DNA from: Bacteroidales bacterium
Lineage (GTDB): Bacteria; Bacteroidota; Bacteroidia; Bacteroidales; Muribaculaceae
NCBI GenBank assembly: GCA_014800535.1
Contig: JAAVFW010000003.1
Span: 5,724 to 69,723, forward strand
DNA: 64,000 nucleotides
Direction of reading: 5' to 3'
Both the position numbers and the translations under genes were made by a program. Position 1 is the first letter of the stretch, and each line of letters opens with the position of its first letter. Shown here in pieces: positions 18,282 to 27,265 of the stretch. The notes beneath the pieces were generated by a model. It made no database searches. It was not told where the DNA came from and saw only the letters and a list, made by a program, of their open reading frames with translations.

Positions 18282-19542
18282 GAAGCAATCTGTGGCCGAA
18301 ACGGCACTGAAGACATTTATTTTTGTCGCAATATTCCCGACGAAGGTGTATAAGAGCCTGGGATCGAAAGGCATTGTCCGGTTCGATTCCCAGGCTTTTC
18401 CATAAGTCAATGATTACGTTCTTCTCCGGACGAAGCCTTTCGAGCACCGACATGGCTGCCTCTGCCCCATCAGGATCGTCACGAAAAGAGAAATAGAGGT
18501 AAGCCAAGGGTGCAACCACATTTATCATGAGAAGCTCCCTTCCGGTCGCACCGATAGCACTCGATGCCGTAACAGGCGACGATCCAAAAGTGTAATGACT
18601 GTTCCAGTAAGCACTTACCCTCCATGCAAACATCTCCTCGATCTTTCTGCGCCCCTTCGCAAAGTCAATAACAGAATCGAAAACAGACTCACCGGAAGCT
18701 ATTGCCGATGCTAAAAGTGCCATTCTCCGGTAAGGCATCCCCTGCGGACGCATCCTTGAAAATTTCCACACCGACGCATCCATGCTCTTCAATCCATACT
18801 TTGCCGAGAGAAAGATATACTCTCTCACAAGAAGCTGATAATATTCATCGTAGGGATAAAGATGCGGCTGCAACAAACCCGCCACTCCGAAAATCATCGC
18901 CTCCAACTGCATCAGATTGTCTGAGTGTCGACGCAGGAAATTCAGCGGAAGCATTCTTCCGAGAATCTCGAAAGGCTCTCCGTTTGTGCCGAATCCCAAC
19001 GCACGGCTCAGAGTTATGAAAGCCGTCTTTTCCCAGTCGCCGTCGGTTTCTCTCAGATAGTCATGAATCCGCTCACTTTTTGATTGCAGTCGCTCAACAG
19101 CCATTCGCTCAATCCAATCGTGGACAATCAGCTCCGGAAGCTCCCTCAATCTCTTTCCACAACGAATCCCCTTCAAGCCGCCTTGCAATTCGGCATGTGT
19201 GCGGACAACTCCGTCAGGCACATTGACCACAATCTGGGGAATGACACTCCCATCGCGTCGTGTTATGCGCACATCATCGTGACCCACAACATGAAGCACA
19301 ATGTTGTCGTAGGCGGAATCCTTGTCGTGTCCATGACGATACCAGTCAGAAGCCCGCACATGAATCTCGATATTGCCGGCCCATTGCTGTCCGTCGATTT
19401 TCACAACTGCCGACGAAAAATCCGGTCCCGAATTGACGTTATGTAGTCCTGCCGAGATTACCTTGACCGAAGTTTCTCCGTCCTTAAAGTCTGTGCCAAA
19501 CATCCGGTACTTCCACAAATACTGATAAAGTTCCTCCATCAA
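18268..19542 (-). CDS. DUF2851 family protein
   Basis: The 424-residue protein starts [16 protein letters not shown] and contains [51 protein letters not shown], the hallmark of DUF2851. The segment from about 40 to 100, with NSGPDF, EIH and DW..H, resembles a metal- or nuclease-like beta core, but I cannot assign a reaction. No signal peptide is seen. A Cys-rich end ([12 protein letters not shown]) lies near the C-terminus. It converges on queA with a 14-base overlap. Confidence 0.88.
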   Translation of the reverse strand: MMEELYQYLWKYRMFGTDFKDGETSVKVISAGLHNVNSGPDFSSAVVKIDGQQWAGNIEIHVRASDWYRHGHDKDSAYDNIVLHVVGHDDVRITRRDGSVIPQIVVNVPDGVVRTHAELQGGLKGIRCGKRLRELPELIVHDWIERMAVERLQSKSERIHDYLRETDGDWEKTAFITLSRALGFGTNGEPFEILGRMLPLNFLRRHSDNLMQLEAMIFGVAGLLQPHLYPYDEYYQLLVREYIFLSAKYGLKSMDASVWKFSRMRPQGMPYRRMALLASAIASGESVFDSVIDFAKGRRKIEEMFAWRVSAYWNSHYTFGSSPVTASSAIGATGRELLMINVVAPLAYLYFSFRDDPDGAEAAMSVLERLRPEKNVIIDLWKSLGIEPDNAFRSQALIHLRREYCDKNKCLQCRFGHRLLLISR

Positions 19543-19662
19543 GTGGTTTTTTTAACCACAAATTTAACCTTTTTCTTTCTCCCCGACAAAATATTCAAAT
19601 ACCAATCTATAAATCCTTACCCGTTAAGCAAACAAAAAAAATCAATTTAAATGTTAAAAAAT

Positions 19663-19693
19663 TTGGATTTAGTAATGATGGTGATTAATTTTG
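19663..19693 (+). promoter_or_regulatory. Promoter of a short intergenic transcript
   Basis: TTG at 19663-19665 and TAATTTTG at 19686-19693 are separated by 20 bases. The predicted start near 19699 is only about 70 bases from a strong terminator and no ORF lies between them. Confidence 0.65.
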
Positions 19694-19698
19694 CAAAG

Positions 19699-19771
19699 TG
19701 TTTTTCATAGTATTAAATTAAGATTAAGGTTTCGGTCTATCTCTTTGTGAAAAGAGGTAGACTTTTTTTTT
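19699..19771 (+). ncRNA. Candidate small RNA of about 70 nt
   Basis: A canonical promoter and an intrinsic terminator frame this unit, which has no coding potential. It contains GTATTAAATTAAGATTAAGG at 19710-19729, followed directly by the terminator stem. The 26.7-kb intergenic transcript has a similar motif before its own terminator. The rest of the 19543-19867 gap holds only AT-rich sequence and the promoter of the next gene. The unit may be a stand-alone small RNA or a prematurely terminated leader of the pseudouridine synthase gene. Confidence 0.45.
19735..19771 (+). terminator. Intrinsic terminator of the 19.7-kb transcript
   Basis: GTCTATCTCTTT (19735-19746) pairs with AAAGAGGTAGAC (19751-19762) with one wobble pair and a four-base loop. 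Nine Ts follow at 19763-19771. This is a textbook factor-independent terminator. Confidence 0.8.
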
Positions 19772-19803
19772 CTCGTTCTTCTGTCTCCTCATCACTCATA
19801 GGT

Positions 19804-19834
19804 TTGCTCCGACAAATTAAATTTGTTATTTTTG
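19804..19834 (+). promoter_or_regulatory. Promoter of the RluD-like gene
   Basis: TTG at 19804-19806 and TATTTTTG at 19827-19834 have a 20-base spacer. The predicted start near 19840 lies downstream of the in-frame codon at 19823. This rules that codon out and supports the ATG at 19868 as the real start. Confidence 0.7.
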
Positions 19835-19867
19835 CAAATTGATTTTCTTATAAATCACTCAATCATA

Positions 19868-20791
19868 ATGATTCGCAATAACAATCAACGACGCAACTTC
19901 CGAAGCACTCTCCCCGACAAGATAGTATCGCGCACAAACACCTCGGAGGAAGAAGTTCCTCTGATGCAATTTGTTTCTGAAAAATTTCCGGATTCAAAAC
20001 GCAACGATATCAAGAAGTGGCTGAAATACAGCCATCTCCGCGTCAACGGCAATGTAGTGACCGCCTTTGACTATCCGGTTTTGCCCGGCGACACGGTCGA
20101 GTTGAACTTCGCGCGCCCGTTTGTCGTGCTCAAACATCCGCGTCTTAAGATTGTTTATGAAGATGACGACATCATCGTAGTCAACAAGGGGTATGGACTA
20201 CTGTCGGTCGACAATGATTCGAAAAGAACAAAAGAAACGGCCTACAGTATTCTTCGCAACTATGTCAAGGAAGTAAATCCGCTCAACAAGATTTTCATCA
20301 TCCACCGACTTGACCGCGACACCTCCGGGCTGATGATGTTTGCCAAAACAATGCAGGCAAAAGAAGCGATGCAGCATAACTGGAACAATATGGTGCTTGC
20401 CCGGACATACGTTGCCGTTCTCGACGGAACGGTCAAAGAAGACAGCGGTGTCATCAGCAGCTACATCGGCGAGACTTCCGAGCATGAGGTCTTCAGCTCG
20501 CAGAACCCCTCCGACGGCAAAAAGGCTGTGACACGCTTCAAGGTGCTTCGCAGAGCGCATGGAAAAACTCTTGTGGAGTTCTCGCTCGACACCGGACGCA
20601 AGAACCAAATCAGAATTCATGCAGCCTCGGAACTTGGATGTCCCATCAGCGGCGACCGCCGTTATGGAGGCACACACAGTTCGCTCAACCGCCTTGCCCT
20701 TCATGCCCGCTCATTGCGTTTCGCACATCCCGCAACACGCAGGGATATGAATTTTGAAACCCCGATTCCGGCCGGATTCCTCAAACTCTGA
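19868..20791 (+). CDS. RluD-family 23S rRNA/tRNA pseudouridine synthase
   Basis: The 307-residue protein has an N-terminal S4-type RNA-binding region (about 32-90, with KWLKYSHLRVNGNVV) and a RluA/RluD-type catalytic domain. The catalytic signature HRLDRDTSG lies at 146-154 with Asp149. Later segments TGRKNQIRIHAAS and FETPIPAGF also fit. The exact target uridine cannot be told from sequence; the RluC, RluD and RluA groups are close. The start is fixed by the upstream promoter. Confidence 0.9.
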   Translation: MIRNNNQRRNFRSTLPDKIVSRTNTSEEEVPLMQFVSEKFPDSKRNDIKKWLKYSHLRVNGNVVTAFDYPVLPGDTVELNFARPFVVLKHPRLKIVYEDDDIIVVNKGYGLLSVDNDSKRTKETAYSILRNYVKEVNPLNKIFIIHRLDRDTSGLMMFAKTMQAKEAMQHNWNNMVLARTYVAVLDGTVKEDSGVISSYIGETSEHEVFSSQNPSDGKKAVTRFKVLRRAHGKTLVEFSLDTGRKNQIRIHAASELGCPISGDRRYGGTHSSLNRLALHARSLRFAHPATRRDMNFETPIPAGFLKL

Positions 20792-20825
20792 CCTTTCCCT
20801 CCGGACATCAAAAAACTTTGTCTCT

Positions 20826-21659
20826 ATGAAACCCGACACAAGTTCATATTATCCCGAATCTATCGACAACCGGTCTGATAACTCCCGATTCATGCCGGGA
20901 GGTGAAATGCCCGATTTCATCCCCTCTGAGAGGCCATCGGTCATGGAGAACTCAGCCCTTGCCGATGAGCCGAATGAACTCGATAATCATAACGGTCCGG
21001 AGCAGACTCCGGGCGACAATCCGGAAAACAAAGCGGAATGGGAAAGAGTGGTCGACAACGTAAGTCACCTGCTGTCTTGGATTTTCGTTCCTCTGCTGAT
21101 GCCTCTTTACGGCACATTACTCCTTTTCTCCGAATCGTCACTAAGTTTCACTCCGATGTTGACGAAGGTCATAGTGACACTGGTTGTGATCGGTCTGACT
21201 GCTGCAATCCCTATGCTGCTTGTCATCCTCCTGAAAAAACTTGGTCTTATTGAAGACATCGGTCTGAACGGCAGAAAAGAAAGGCTTATCCCTTACATCA
21301 TCACCATCATATCATTCTTCATCACAGCCTTTTATTTTCATCTCAAAGGCGCTCCGGTCAGAGCATCGATGTTTTTTGCAGGTGGAGGAGTGGCTGCCAT
21401 TATCGAACTGCTTATTAACTTCCGGTGGAAAATCAGTGCGCATGCTGCCGGAGCTGCCGGAGTTGTGGCAATGCTGATTCATCTTGCCGAAGATGAATAC
21501 CCCTCTCCCGACATTCTCGGATGGATAATCTTCACCGTCTTCATGACCGGTGCGCTCGGAAGCGCACGATTATGGCTTCGTCGGCACACTCTGATGCAGG
21601 TTCTTGCCGGATATGTTGTCGGCTTCTGCAGCGTCTATCTGATGATGATGATTCATTAA
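20826..21659 (+). CDS. PAP2-like membrane protein
   Basis: The 277-residue protein has a polar, acidic N-terminal tail (about 1-75) and then six or seven membrane helices. Three short motifs echo the PAP2 phosphatase core: GRKERLIPY, SAHAAG and ARLWLRRHTLMQVLAG. The last keeps Arg and His, but the expected Asp four residues later is Gln. It may be a phosphatase with altered chemistry or a relative without activity. I start at ATG 20826; an earlier in-frame ATG overlaps the synthase gene. GTG-started ispG follows by 22 bases. Confidence 0.72.
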   Translation: MKPDTSSYYPESIDNRSDNSRFMPGGEMPDFIPSERPSVMENSALADEPNELDNHNGPEQTPGDNPENKAEWERVVDNVSHLLSWIFVPLLMPLYGTLLLFSESSLSFTPMLTKVIVTLVVIGLTAAIPMLLVILLKKLGLIEDIGLNGRKERLIPYIITIISFFITAFYFHLKGAPVRASMFFAGGGVAAIIELLINFRWKISAHAAGAAGVVAMLIHLAEDEYPSPDILGWIIFTVFMTGALGSARLWLRRHTLMQVLAGYVVGFCSVYLMMMIH

Positions 21660-21681
21660 GTAAGTTTCAAAAATCTATAAA

Positions 21682-23331
21682 GTGACACGATATAACTATC
21701 AACGACGCAAAAGCTCGGTTGCAAAGGCGGGCAATGTCGGAATAGGGGGAGAGAATCCCATACGTCTTCAGTCAATGACCAACACCTCCACCCTCGACAC
21801 CGAAGGGTCTGTGGCGCAGGCAATCAGAATTGCCGAGGCCGGAGGAGAGATTGTCAGACTCACCACTCAGGGTGTGGCTGAAGCCGCCAATATGCTTGAA
21901 ATACGCCGGGGGCTTGAACAGCAGGGTTACACCGTGCCGATTGTCGCCGATGTGCATTTCAACCCCAACGCTGCCATGACGGCAGCCGGGACATGCCATA
22001 AAGTGCGCATCAATCCCGGTAATTTCGTCGATGCCCCCCGCACATTCCGCCATCTCGATTTCACCGATGAAGAATATGAGGCCGAAAAAGAGAAAATCAG
22101 AACCGCCCTGCATCCTTTCATCGAAAAGTGTCGCGAAAACAACACTTGCGTCCGTCTCGGTGTTAACCACGGCAGTCTGAGCGACCGCATAATGAGCCGT
22201 TATGGCGACACCCCGGCAGGGATGGTTGAATCGGTCATGGAATTTCTGCGTGTCTTCCGCGAAGAGAATTTCAATAATATCGTCATCTCGATAAAGGCGT
22301 CGAACACTATGGTCATGATGCAGACGGTGCGCCTTCTTGTCAGTGCGATGGAGGCGGAAGAGATGAATTACCCTCTGCATCTCGGAGTGACTGAAGCCGG
22401 CGACGGTGAAGACGGACGTGTGAAAAGTGCTGTCGGAATCGGCACTCTCCTTGCTGAAGGAATCGGCGACACGATACGCGTCTCATTGAGTGAGGATCCG
22501 GAACTTGAAATACCTGTGGCACGAAAACTTCGCGACTACATAGCCCGGAGGTCAGGCCATGCCCCCATTGTCGAACCTGAAATAATCAAACCCGGAACAA
22601 GTCGTGATTATGCACGTCGGCTCCATGAGTTCGGCAATCCTCCTCATCCCATTGTAAAAAATGTCGACTTCTCCCTCATCCCGGAGTCATGGCACAAAGC
22701 TGACGCGTCCTCCACACCGGTCAGATACTCCGATTCGGAACCGGTGATTCTTTCCTCCTCTCACATCAATGCTCCCGGTGAGATTGCATCGTGGATTGAC
22801 CGTTTTGTCGCGCTTGGAGCCGACAATCCGGTGATTGTCTCATTATCCTACACCACTGCCGATGAAGAGGAACTGATGGTCCGGGCCGGAGCCGATTTCG
22901 GCTTCCTTCTTGCCAACGGCTATGCTTCCGGAATTGCACTTGAGGCACCTTCCTTCTCCGAAGAAGTGACCTCACGCATCGCCATGGGGATTCTTCAGGC
23001 TGTGCGTCTCCGCATAAGTAAAACGGAGTATATAGCATGTCCGAGCTGCGGACGCACCCTCTTCGACCTCCAGTCAACACTTGCCGAAGTGCGTAAGGCT
23101 ACCTCTCATCTGACCGGTCTCAAAATCGGTGTGATGGGGTGCATCGTCAATGGTCCCGGCGAAATGGCCGATGCCGACTATGGATATGTCGGTGCCGGAC
23201 CGGGCAGAGTGAGCATCTATCGTCGAAAGGAACTCATCGAGAAGAATATCCCTGCCGACGAGGCTCTCGGAAAACTTCTCGATTTAATAGAAAAAGATTC
23301 TTCAAAGGACTCAAAAGGTTGTAATGACTGA
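21682..23331 (+). CDS. ispG: 4-hydroxy-3-methylbut-2-en-1-yl diphosphate synthase
   Basis: IspG is the penultimate enzyme of the MEP isoprenoid pathway and uses a [4Fe-4S] cluster. At 549 residues it is the long form found in Bacteroidetes and plants, with an extra domain between the TIM barrel and the cluster domain. The barrel starts NPIRLQSMTNTSTLDTEG. Cluster ligands are Cys453 and Cys456 (CPSCGRT) and Cys487 with Glu494 (CIVNGPGE). The start codon is GTG, and no better ATG lies before the conserved N-terminus. The end overlaps mtaB by eight bases. Confidence 0.95.
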   Translation: MTRYNYQRRKSSVAKAGNVGIGGENPIRLQSMTNTSTLDTEGSVAQAIRIAEAGGEIVRLTTQGVAEAANMLEIRRGLEQQGYTVPIVADVHFNPNAAMTAAGTCHKVRINPGNFVDAPRTFRHLDFTDEEYEAEKEKIRTALHPFIEKCRENNTCVRLGVNHGSLSDRIMSRYGDTPAGMVESVMEFLRVFREENFNNIVISIKASNTMVMMQTVRLLVSAMEAEEMNYPLHLGVTEAGDGEDGRVKSAVGIGTLLAEGIGDTIRVSLSEDPELEIPVARKLRDYIARRSGHAPIVEPEIIKPGTSRDYARRLHEFGNPPHPIVKNVDFSLIPESWHKADASSTPVRYSDSEPVILSSSHINAPGEIASWIDRFVALGADNPVIVSLSYTTADEEELMVRAGADFGFLLANGYASGIALEAPSFSEEVTSRIAMGILQAVRLRISKTEYIACPSCGRTLFDLQSTLAEVRKATSHLTGLKIGVMGCIVNGPGEMADADYGYVGAGPGRVSIYRRKELIEKNIPADEALGKLLDLIEKDSSKDSKGCND

Positions 23332-24646
23332 TAACTCCAACACCCTCCGGGCCGCCTACTTCACTCTCGGCTGCAAACTTAATTTCGCGGAGACTGCCAC
23401 AATCGGCAAAATCCTTCGCGAACACAACATAATGCGTGTCGCAAACGGCGAAACACCCGACATCTGCATCGTCAACACTTGTTCGGTTACAGAAATGGCC
23501 GACAAGAAAGGGCGAAGGCTGTTGCGTCATCTTGCATCAACCTATCCTGATGCCACGATTGTCGCCACAGGATGCTACGCACAGCTGAAGCCTGAGGAAG
23601 TGAAACAGATCGAAGGTGTCGACATCGTACTTGGCAGCGACGAAAAGCTCCGCATGGCGGAATATATTGAGAAATGGCTTGAAACCAAGACTCCCACAAC
23701 CGCTGTGTCCCCTCTGAAAGAGATAAAAGAGTTTCGTGGAAGTTGCGAACGCGGCGACCGCACACGCTATTTTCTCAAGGTGCAGGATGGCTGCAACTAT
23801 TTCTGCACTTATTGCACAATCCCCTTTGCCAGGGGCACATCACGCTCAGGGTCGATCGACGAGCTTGTGGTGGCAGCCGAAAATGTGGCTCGCGAGGGAG
23901 GAAAGGAAATAGTGATTACCGGCGTCAACATCGGATGTTTCGGACTTGACACCGGCGAATCTTTCTTTGAGCTTCTCAAACGTCTCGATGCCGTTGAAGG
24001 AATCGAGCGTTACCGCATTTCATCTATTGAGCCGAACCTGATAACAGAGGAAATTCTGGAATGGATAGCCAATGAATCAAAATCTTTCATGCCTCACTTC
24101 CACATACCCCTTCAGGCAGGTTCCGACGCAGTGCTGAAACTTATGAACCGTCGTTATGACACATCGCTGTTTGCCGAGCGCATCGCCAAGATTCGCTCAT
24201 TGATGCCGGATGCCTTCATCGGCATTGACATCATTGCCGGCGCACGCGGCGAAACTCCGGAGGAGTGGCAGAAATCACTTGATTTCGTGTCGGCTCTTCC
24301 CGTCACACGTTTCCATATTTTCCCCTACTCCGAACGTCCCGGCACGGTTGCCCTCAATATCTCTCATCAGGTGCCACGCGAAGAGCGCCGGCGGAGAGTG
24401 GGAGTTCTGAGCGACGTTTCCGACAGCAAAATGAGAGAGTTTATGAGCAAAGCGATCGGCTCGGTTAGAAATGTCCTCTGGGAACATTCCGACCATAATC
24501 CGGAACGCATGCACGGTTTCACCGATAATTACCTCCGCATCACTGCTCCCGTAAACCTCGATCTCTTCAACACCATAACCCCGACCCGAATCACAGGATT
24601 TGATATGTCTGACAAGGAGAGTCTTGTGGGCGAACCGATAGTCTAA
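23324..24646 (+). CDS. mtaB: tRNA t6A37 methylthiotransferase
   Basis: MtaB adds a methylthio group to N6-threonylcarbamoyladenosine 37 in tRNAs. The 440-residue protein has the UPF0004 domain with cluster cysteines 17, 53 and 84 (LGCKLNFAET, NTCSVTE, ATGCYAQ). The radical SAM triad is Cys157, Cys161 and Cys164 (CNYFCTYC), and a C-terminal TRAM-like region follows. HIPLQAGSDAVLKLMNRRYD is also diagnostic. The ATG overlaps the ispG end, so the two are probably co-translated. Two iron-sulfur enzymes therefore share a transcript. Confidence 0.94.
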   Translation: MTDNSNTLRAAYFTLGCKLNFAETATIGKILREHNIMRVANGETPDICIVNTCSVTEMADKKGRRLLRHLASTYPDATIVATGCYAQLKPEEVKQIEGVDIVLGSDEKLRMAEYIEKWLETKTPTTAVSPLKEIKEFRGSCERGDRTRYFLKVQDGCNYFCTYCTIPFARGTSRSGSIDELVVAAENVAREGGKEIVITGVNIGCFGLDTGESFFELLKRLDAVEGIERYRISSIEPNLITEEILEWIANESKSFMPHFHIPLQAGSDAVLKLMNRRYDTSLFAERIAKIRSLMPDAFIGIDIIAGARGETPEEWQKSLDFVSALPVTRFHIFPYSERPGTVALNISHQVPREERRRRVGVLSDVSDSKMREFMSKAIGSVRNVLWEHSDHNPERMHGFTDNYLRITAPVNLDLFNTITPTRITGFDMSDKESLVGEPIV

Positions 24647-24665
24647 AACATCATCTCACTGACTA

Positions 24666-25664
24666 ATGAAAAAACTTGCCGTCATAATTCTAAACTGGAA
24701 TGGAAGCGGATTGCTCCGACAGTTTCTTCCGGCTGCAATAAAATACACTTCCGGAGATGAAGTCGACCTTTTCGTGGCTGATAATGGCTCGACGGATGAT
24801 TCTCTCGCCGTGCTGAAAGATTCATTCCCGGAAGTGAAGGTTATCGAATTAGACAAAAACTATGGTTTTGCCGAAGGGTACAACCGCGCAATAGCGGCCA
24901 CTCATTACCCCTACACGATTCTTCTTAATTCAGACGTGGAGGTAACTGAAAACTGGTGGCAGCCTTTGCTCCGATTCATGGAGAATAACCCTAACGCCGG
25001 CGCCTGTCAACCTAAAATCAAGTCGTTCAGAAATCGGGAAATGTTTGAATATGCCGGTGCGGCAGGCGGATTGCTCGACCGTCTCGGTTATCCCTACTGT
25101 CGCGGACGTGTCTTCGATTCAATCGAATCCGACAAAGGTCAATATGACAGTCATCCGGAAGAGATTGCATGGGCCTCAGGAGCGGCATTGACAGTCGATA
25201 CCGAGCTATACCTCAAGCTTGGCGGACTCGACCCTCAATTCTTTGCTCACATGGAAGAGATTGACCTCTGCTGCCGGATGCGCGCACAGGGACGTCCTTC
25301 ATTCTTTGTGCCCGATTCGGAAGTGTTTCATGTCGGAGGGGCATCACTGAATCAGGGAAATCCGCAGAAGACCTATCTTAACTTCCGCAATAATCTGCTG
25401 CTCCTTCATAAGAATCTTCCTGAAAAAAGAGGTCGCAAAATTCTTTTTGTGCGCCGCCTTGCCGACACATTAGCCTTCGGCATGTTCCTTCTGAAAGGAG
25501 ACCTCGGCAATGCAAAAGCAATTCTCAAAGCCCACTCCGACTTCAAGAAAATGAGAAAAAATTACACCTCTCTCCCTTCAACCGACTATATGCGGACAAT
25601 CCCCGGAGCTGACCGCTTTATCGTAGCCGACCATTACCTACCGTTCTCAGGACACAAACGCTGA
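24666..25664 (+). CDS. Glycosyltransferase family 2
   Basis: The 332-residue protein starts AVIILNWNGSGLL and contains VADNGSTDDS, LDKNYGFAEGYNRAI and LLNSDVE, which form the nucleotide-sugar site of GT-A enzymes. ASGAALTV and MEEIDLCCRMRAQGRPSFFVP follow, near residue 195. No transmembrane export domain is seen, so it probably acts on the cytoplasmic face. Donor and acceptor cannot be predicted. It is close behind mtaB and ahead of surE. Confidence 0.9.
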   Translation: MKKLAVIILNWNGSGLLRQFLPAAIKYTSGDEVDLFVADNGSTDDSLAVLKDSFPEVKVIELDKNYGFAEGYNRAIAATHYPYTILLNSDVEVTENWWQPLLRFMENNPNAGACQPKIKSFRNREMFEYAGAAGGLLDRLGYPYCRGRVFDSIESDKGQYDSHPEEIAWASGAALTVDTELYLKLGGLDPQFFAHMEEIDLCCRMRAQGRPSFFVPDSEVFHVGGASLNQGNPQKTYLNFRNNLLLLHKNLPEKRGRKILFVRRLADTLAFGMFLLKGDLGNAKAILKAHSDFKKMRKNYTSLPSTDYMRTIPGADRFIVADHYLPFSGHKR

Positions 25665-25742
25665 CAGCTCTTTTCAGATTTCTGACCGAGACCCCGGATT
25701 AAGCTTATATGTAAGTTTCGACTTTCAAAATCTCCACTGATT

Positions 25743-26516
25743 ATGAAGATACTTGTTTCTAACGACGACGGCTATCAGGTACGCGGAGTGCACGAACTGA
25801 TAGGATTCCTCAAAGAGTTCGGCGAGGTCATCGCCGTTTGCCCCGACGGACCACGTTCAGGACAATCAATGGCTCTGACATTCGAAAACCCTTTGCGTAT
25901 GTCAGAATGTCAGCCACCTTTCGATGGCACAAAGTTATACAAAGTGTCAGGTACACCGGTTGATTGTGTCAAATTGTCACTTCAAACGCTGTTTAAAGGC
26001 GAAAAACCCGACCTGATTGTAGCAGGCATAAATCATGGCTCTAACTCAGCTGTCAATGTGTTATATTCAGGCACTATGGGAGCAGTATTTGAGGGTTGCA
26101 CAATCGGTGTACCCTCAGTAGGATTTTCACTGACAACCCACTCAAAAGATGCTGATTTTTCATTTTGCAAGAAATTTGTCAAAGAAATCATCGCCCATAC
26201 CCTCCAAAACGGATTACCCGAAGGAGTCTGTCTGAACGTCAATATCCCTGACAATTGCGAGCCTAAAGGAATGATGCTCACACGTTCATGTCGCGGACAC
26301 TGGACTGAAGAATATAAGCGATATGTAGACCCTAACGGCAGGGATTTCTATTGGCTCACCGGCCATTTCATTAATGAAGAACCCGAAGCAACCGACACCG
26401 ATGAATGGGCGTTAAACCATGATTTCGTGTCAGTTACCCCGACTTCAATCTATCGAGACATCCATTTTGATGAACTCCCGGAATGGATTATAAAAAATAT
26501 AGGCAACAAAAATTAA
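25743..26516 (+). CDS. surE: 5'/3'-nucleotidase SurE
   Basis: SurE dephosphorylates nucleoside monophosphates and is often linked to stationary-phase survival. The 257-residue protein has the metal-binding Asp8-Asp9 in SNDDGYQVRG, SGTPVDCVKLSL, and INHGSNSAVNVLYSGTMGAVFEG, all conserved in the family. CLNVNIP and SVTPTSIYRD mark the C-terminal half. Codon choice and GC content are slightly lower than in mtaB. A structured intergenic transcript follows. Confidence 0.95.
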   Translation: MKILVSNDDGYQVRGVHELIGFLKEFGEVIAVCPDGPRSGQSMALTFENPLRMSECQPPFDGTKLYKVSGTPVDCVKLSLQTLFKGEKPDLIVAGINHGSNSAVNVLYSGTMGAVFEGCTIGVPSVGFSLTTHSKDADFSFCKKFVKEIIAHTLQNGLPEGVCLNVNIPDNCEPKGMMLTRSCRGHWTEEYKRYVDPNGRDFYWLTGHFINEEPEATDTDEWALNHDFVSVTPTSIYRDIHFDELPEWIIKNIGNKN

Positions 26517-26522
26517 CACATA

Positions 26523-26554
26523 TTTGCATCATTTAAAAATTTTTATTACTTTTG
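26523..26554 (+). promoter_or_regulatory. Promoter of the 26.6-kb structured transcript
   Basis: TTTG at 26523-26526 and TACTTTTG at 26547-26554 are 20 bases apart. The predicted start is near 26560, only about 45 bases after the surE stop. Confidence 0.7.
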
Positions 26555-26559
26555 TCAAA

Positions 26560-26773
26560 AATTTAACAGAGGTAATTTTTCCACACATTCAATTTATTCA
26601 TTTTGAATAGGTGTGTTGTAATAAACGAATAATTGTTGCACAAAGGTGACTGTTTTGAGTTCTAAAATTTAGTTCACCTATTAGTTATGGATTGATAAAT
26701 GTATTTAGGATTAGGCAAATTCCCTGAAAAGGGAAGAAAAGAAGATTCGTAGCGATACGAATCTTCTTTTTTT
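26560..26773 (+). ncRNA. Candidate structured non-coding RNA of about 215 nt
   Basis: The region has a canonical promoter, an intrinsic terminator and no credible ORF. Four hairpins can be drawn: CACACATTCAA (26582-26592) with TTGAAT...GTGTG (26603-26615), AGGTGA (26644-26649) with TCACCT (26674-26679), TTCCC/GGGAA (26720-26735), and the terminator. Size and layout are in the range of 6S RNA or other housekeeping RNAs, but I could not match it to a known family. The remainder of the gap to 26905 shows no clear feature. Confidence 0.5.
26739..26773 (+). terminator. Intrinsic terminator of the 26.6-kb transcript
   Basis: AAGAAGATTCGT (26739-26750) pairs perfectly with ACGAATCTTCTT (26757-26768) over a six-base loop, and the T-run extends to 26773. 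It separates the RNA candidate from the next gene. Confidence 0.85.
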
Positions 26774-26905
26774 GGGGAAGCTACGGAAAAGATTGAGCTG
26801 ATTCTTCACCTGATAACCGAACTTATTACGACACTCCTTGTTCTATCACTAAAGAAGAGCTATTGGCATGTTGCCCTCTTCTACCAATTAATAAAACTAT
26901 TCACC

Positions 26906-27265
26906 ATGGAGAACACTACTGAAAAGTTATATATCGTCAGCTTCGGCGACTCCCGAAAGTTCCGCTATCCCTGCACAGTAAAAAACGGAATTGACGCAAT
27001 GCACCATGCAGCCCCGTTTGCAAAAATTGAAAATGAACTACACGATTATCTGAAAACCGTATTCCCGGATCAGACATTCGCCTATTACACTTGTGCCAGA
27101 GTGACGGAAGTCGACCCGGCTCATGCTGATAAATATGCCGACTATCCTTTGCTTGACCAGAAAGCCATCGACGAAATCAAGAAGGAATTGGTCAAGGAAA
27201 TAAAAGATGCCGACGAGACCAAAATGCTTAATGACAACGCACCATTCGCTGATGCACCCGTCTGA
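26906..27265 (+). CDS. Hypothetical protein (119 residues)
   Basis: I do not recognise this family. The protein is soluble and mixed alpha/beta. It starts MENTTEKLYIVSFGDSRKFRY, and the C-terminal third is a charged helix (DQKAIDEIKKELVKEIKDADE). There is no signal peptide, membrane helix or catalytic motif. Codon use resembles the neighbours, and the last 14 bases overlap the start of the next glycosyltransferase, so it is probably a real gene translated together with it. Confidence 0.65.
   Translation: MENTTEKLYIVSFGDSRKFRYPCTVKNGIDAMHHAAPFAKIENELHDYLKTVFPDQTFAYYTCARVTEVDPAHADKYADYPLLDQKAIDEIKKELVKEIKDADETKMLNDNAPFADAPV

Noticed and set aside
19823-19867. N-terminal extension of the RluD-like protein
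   Set aside because: The region contains the -7 box of the promoter, so it would not be transcribed.
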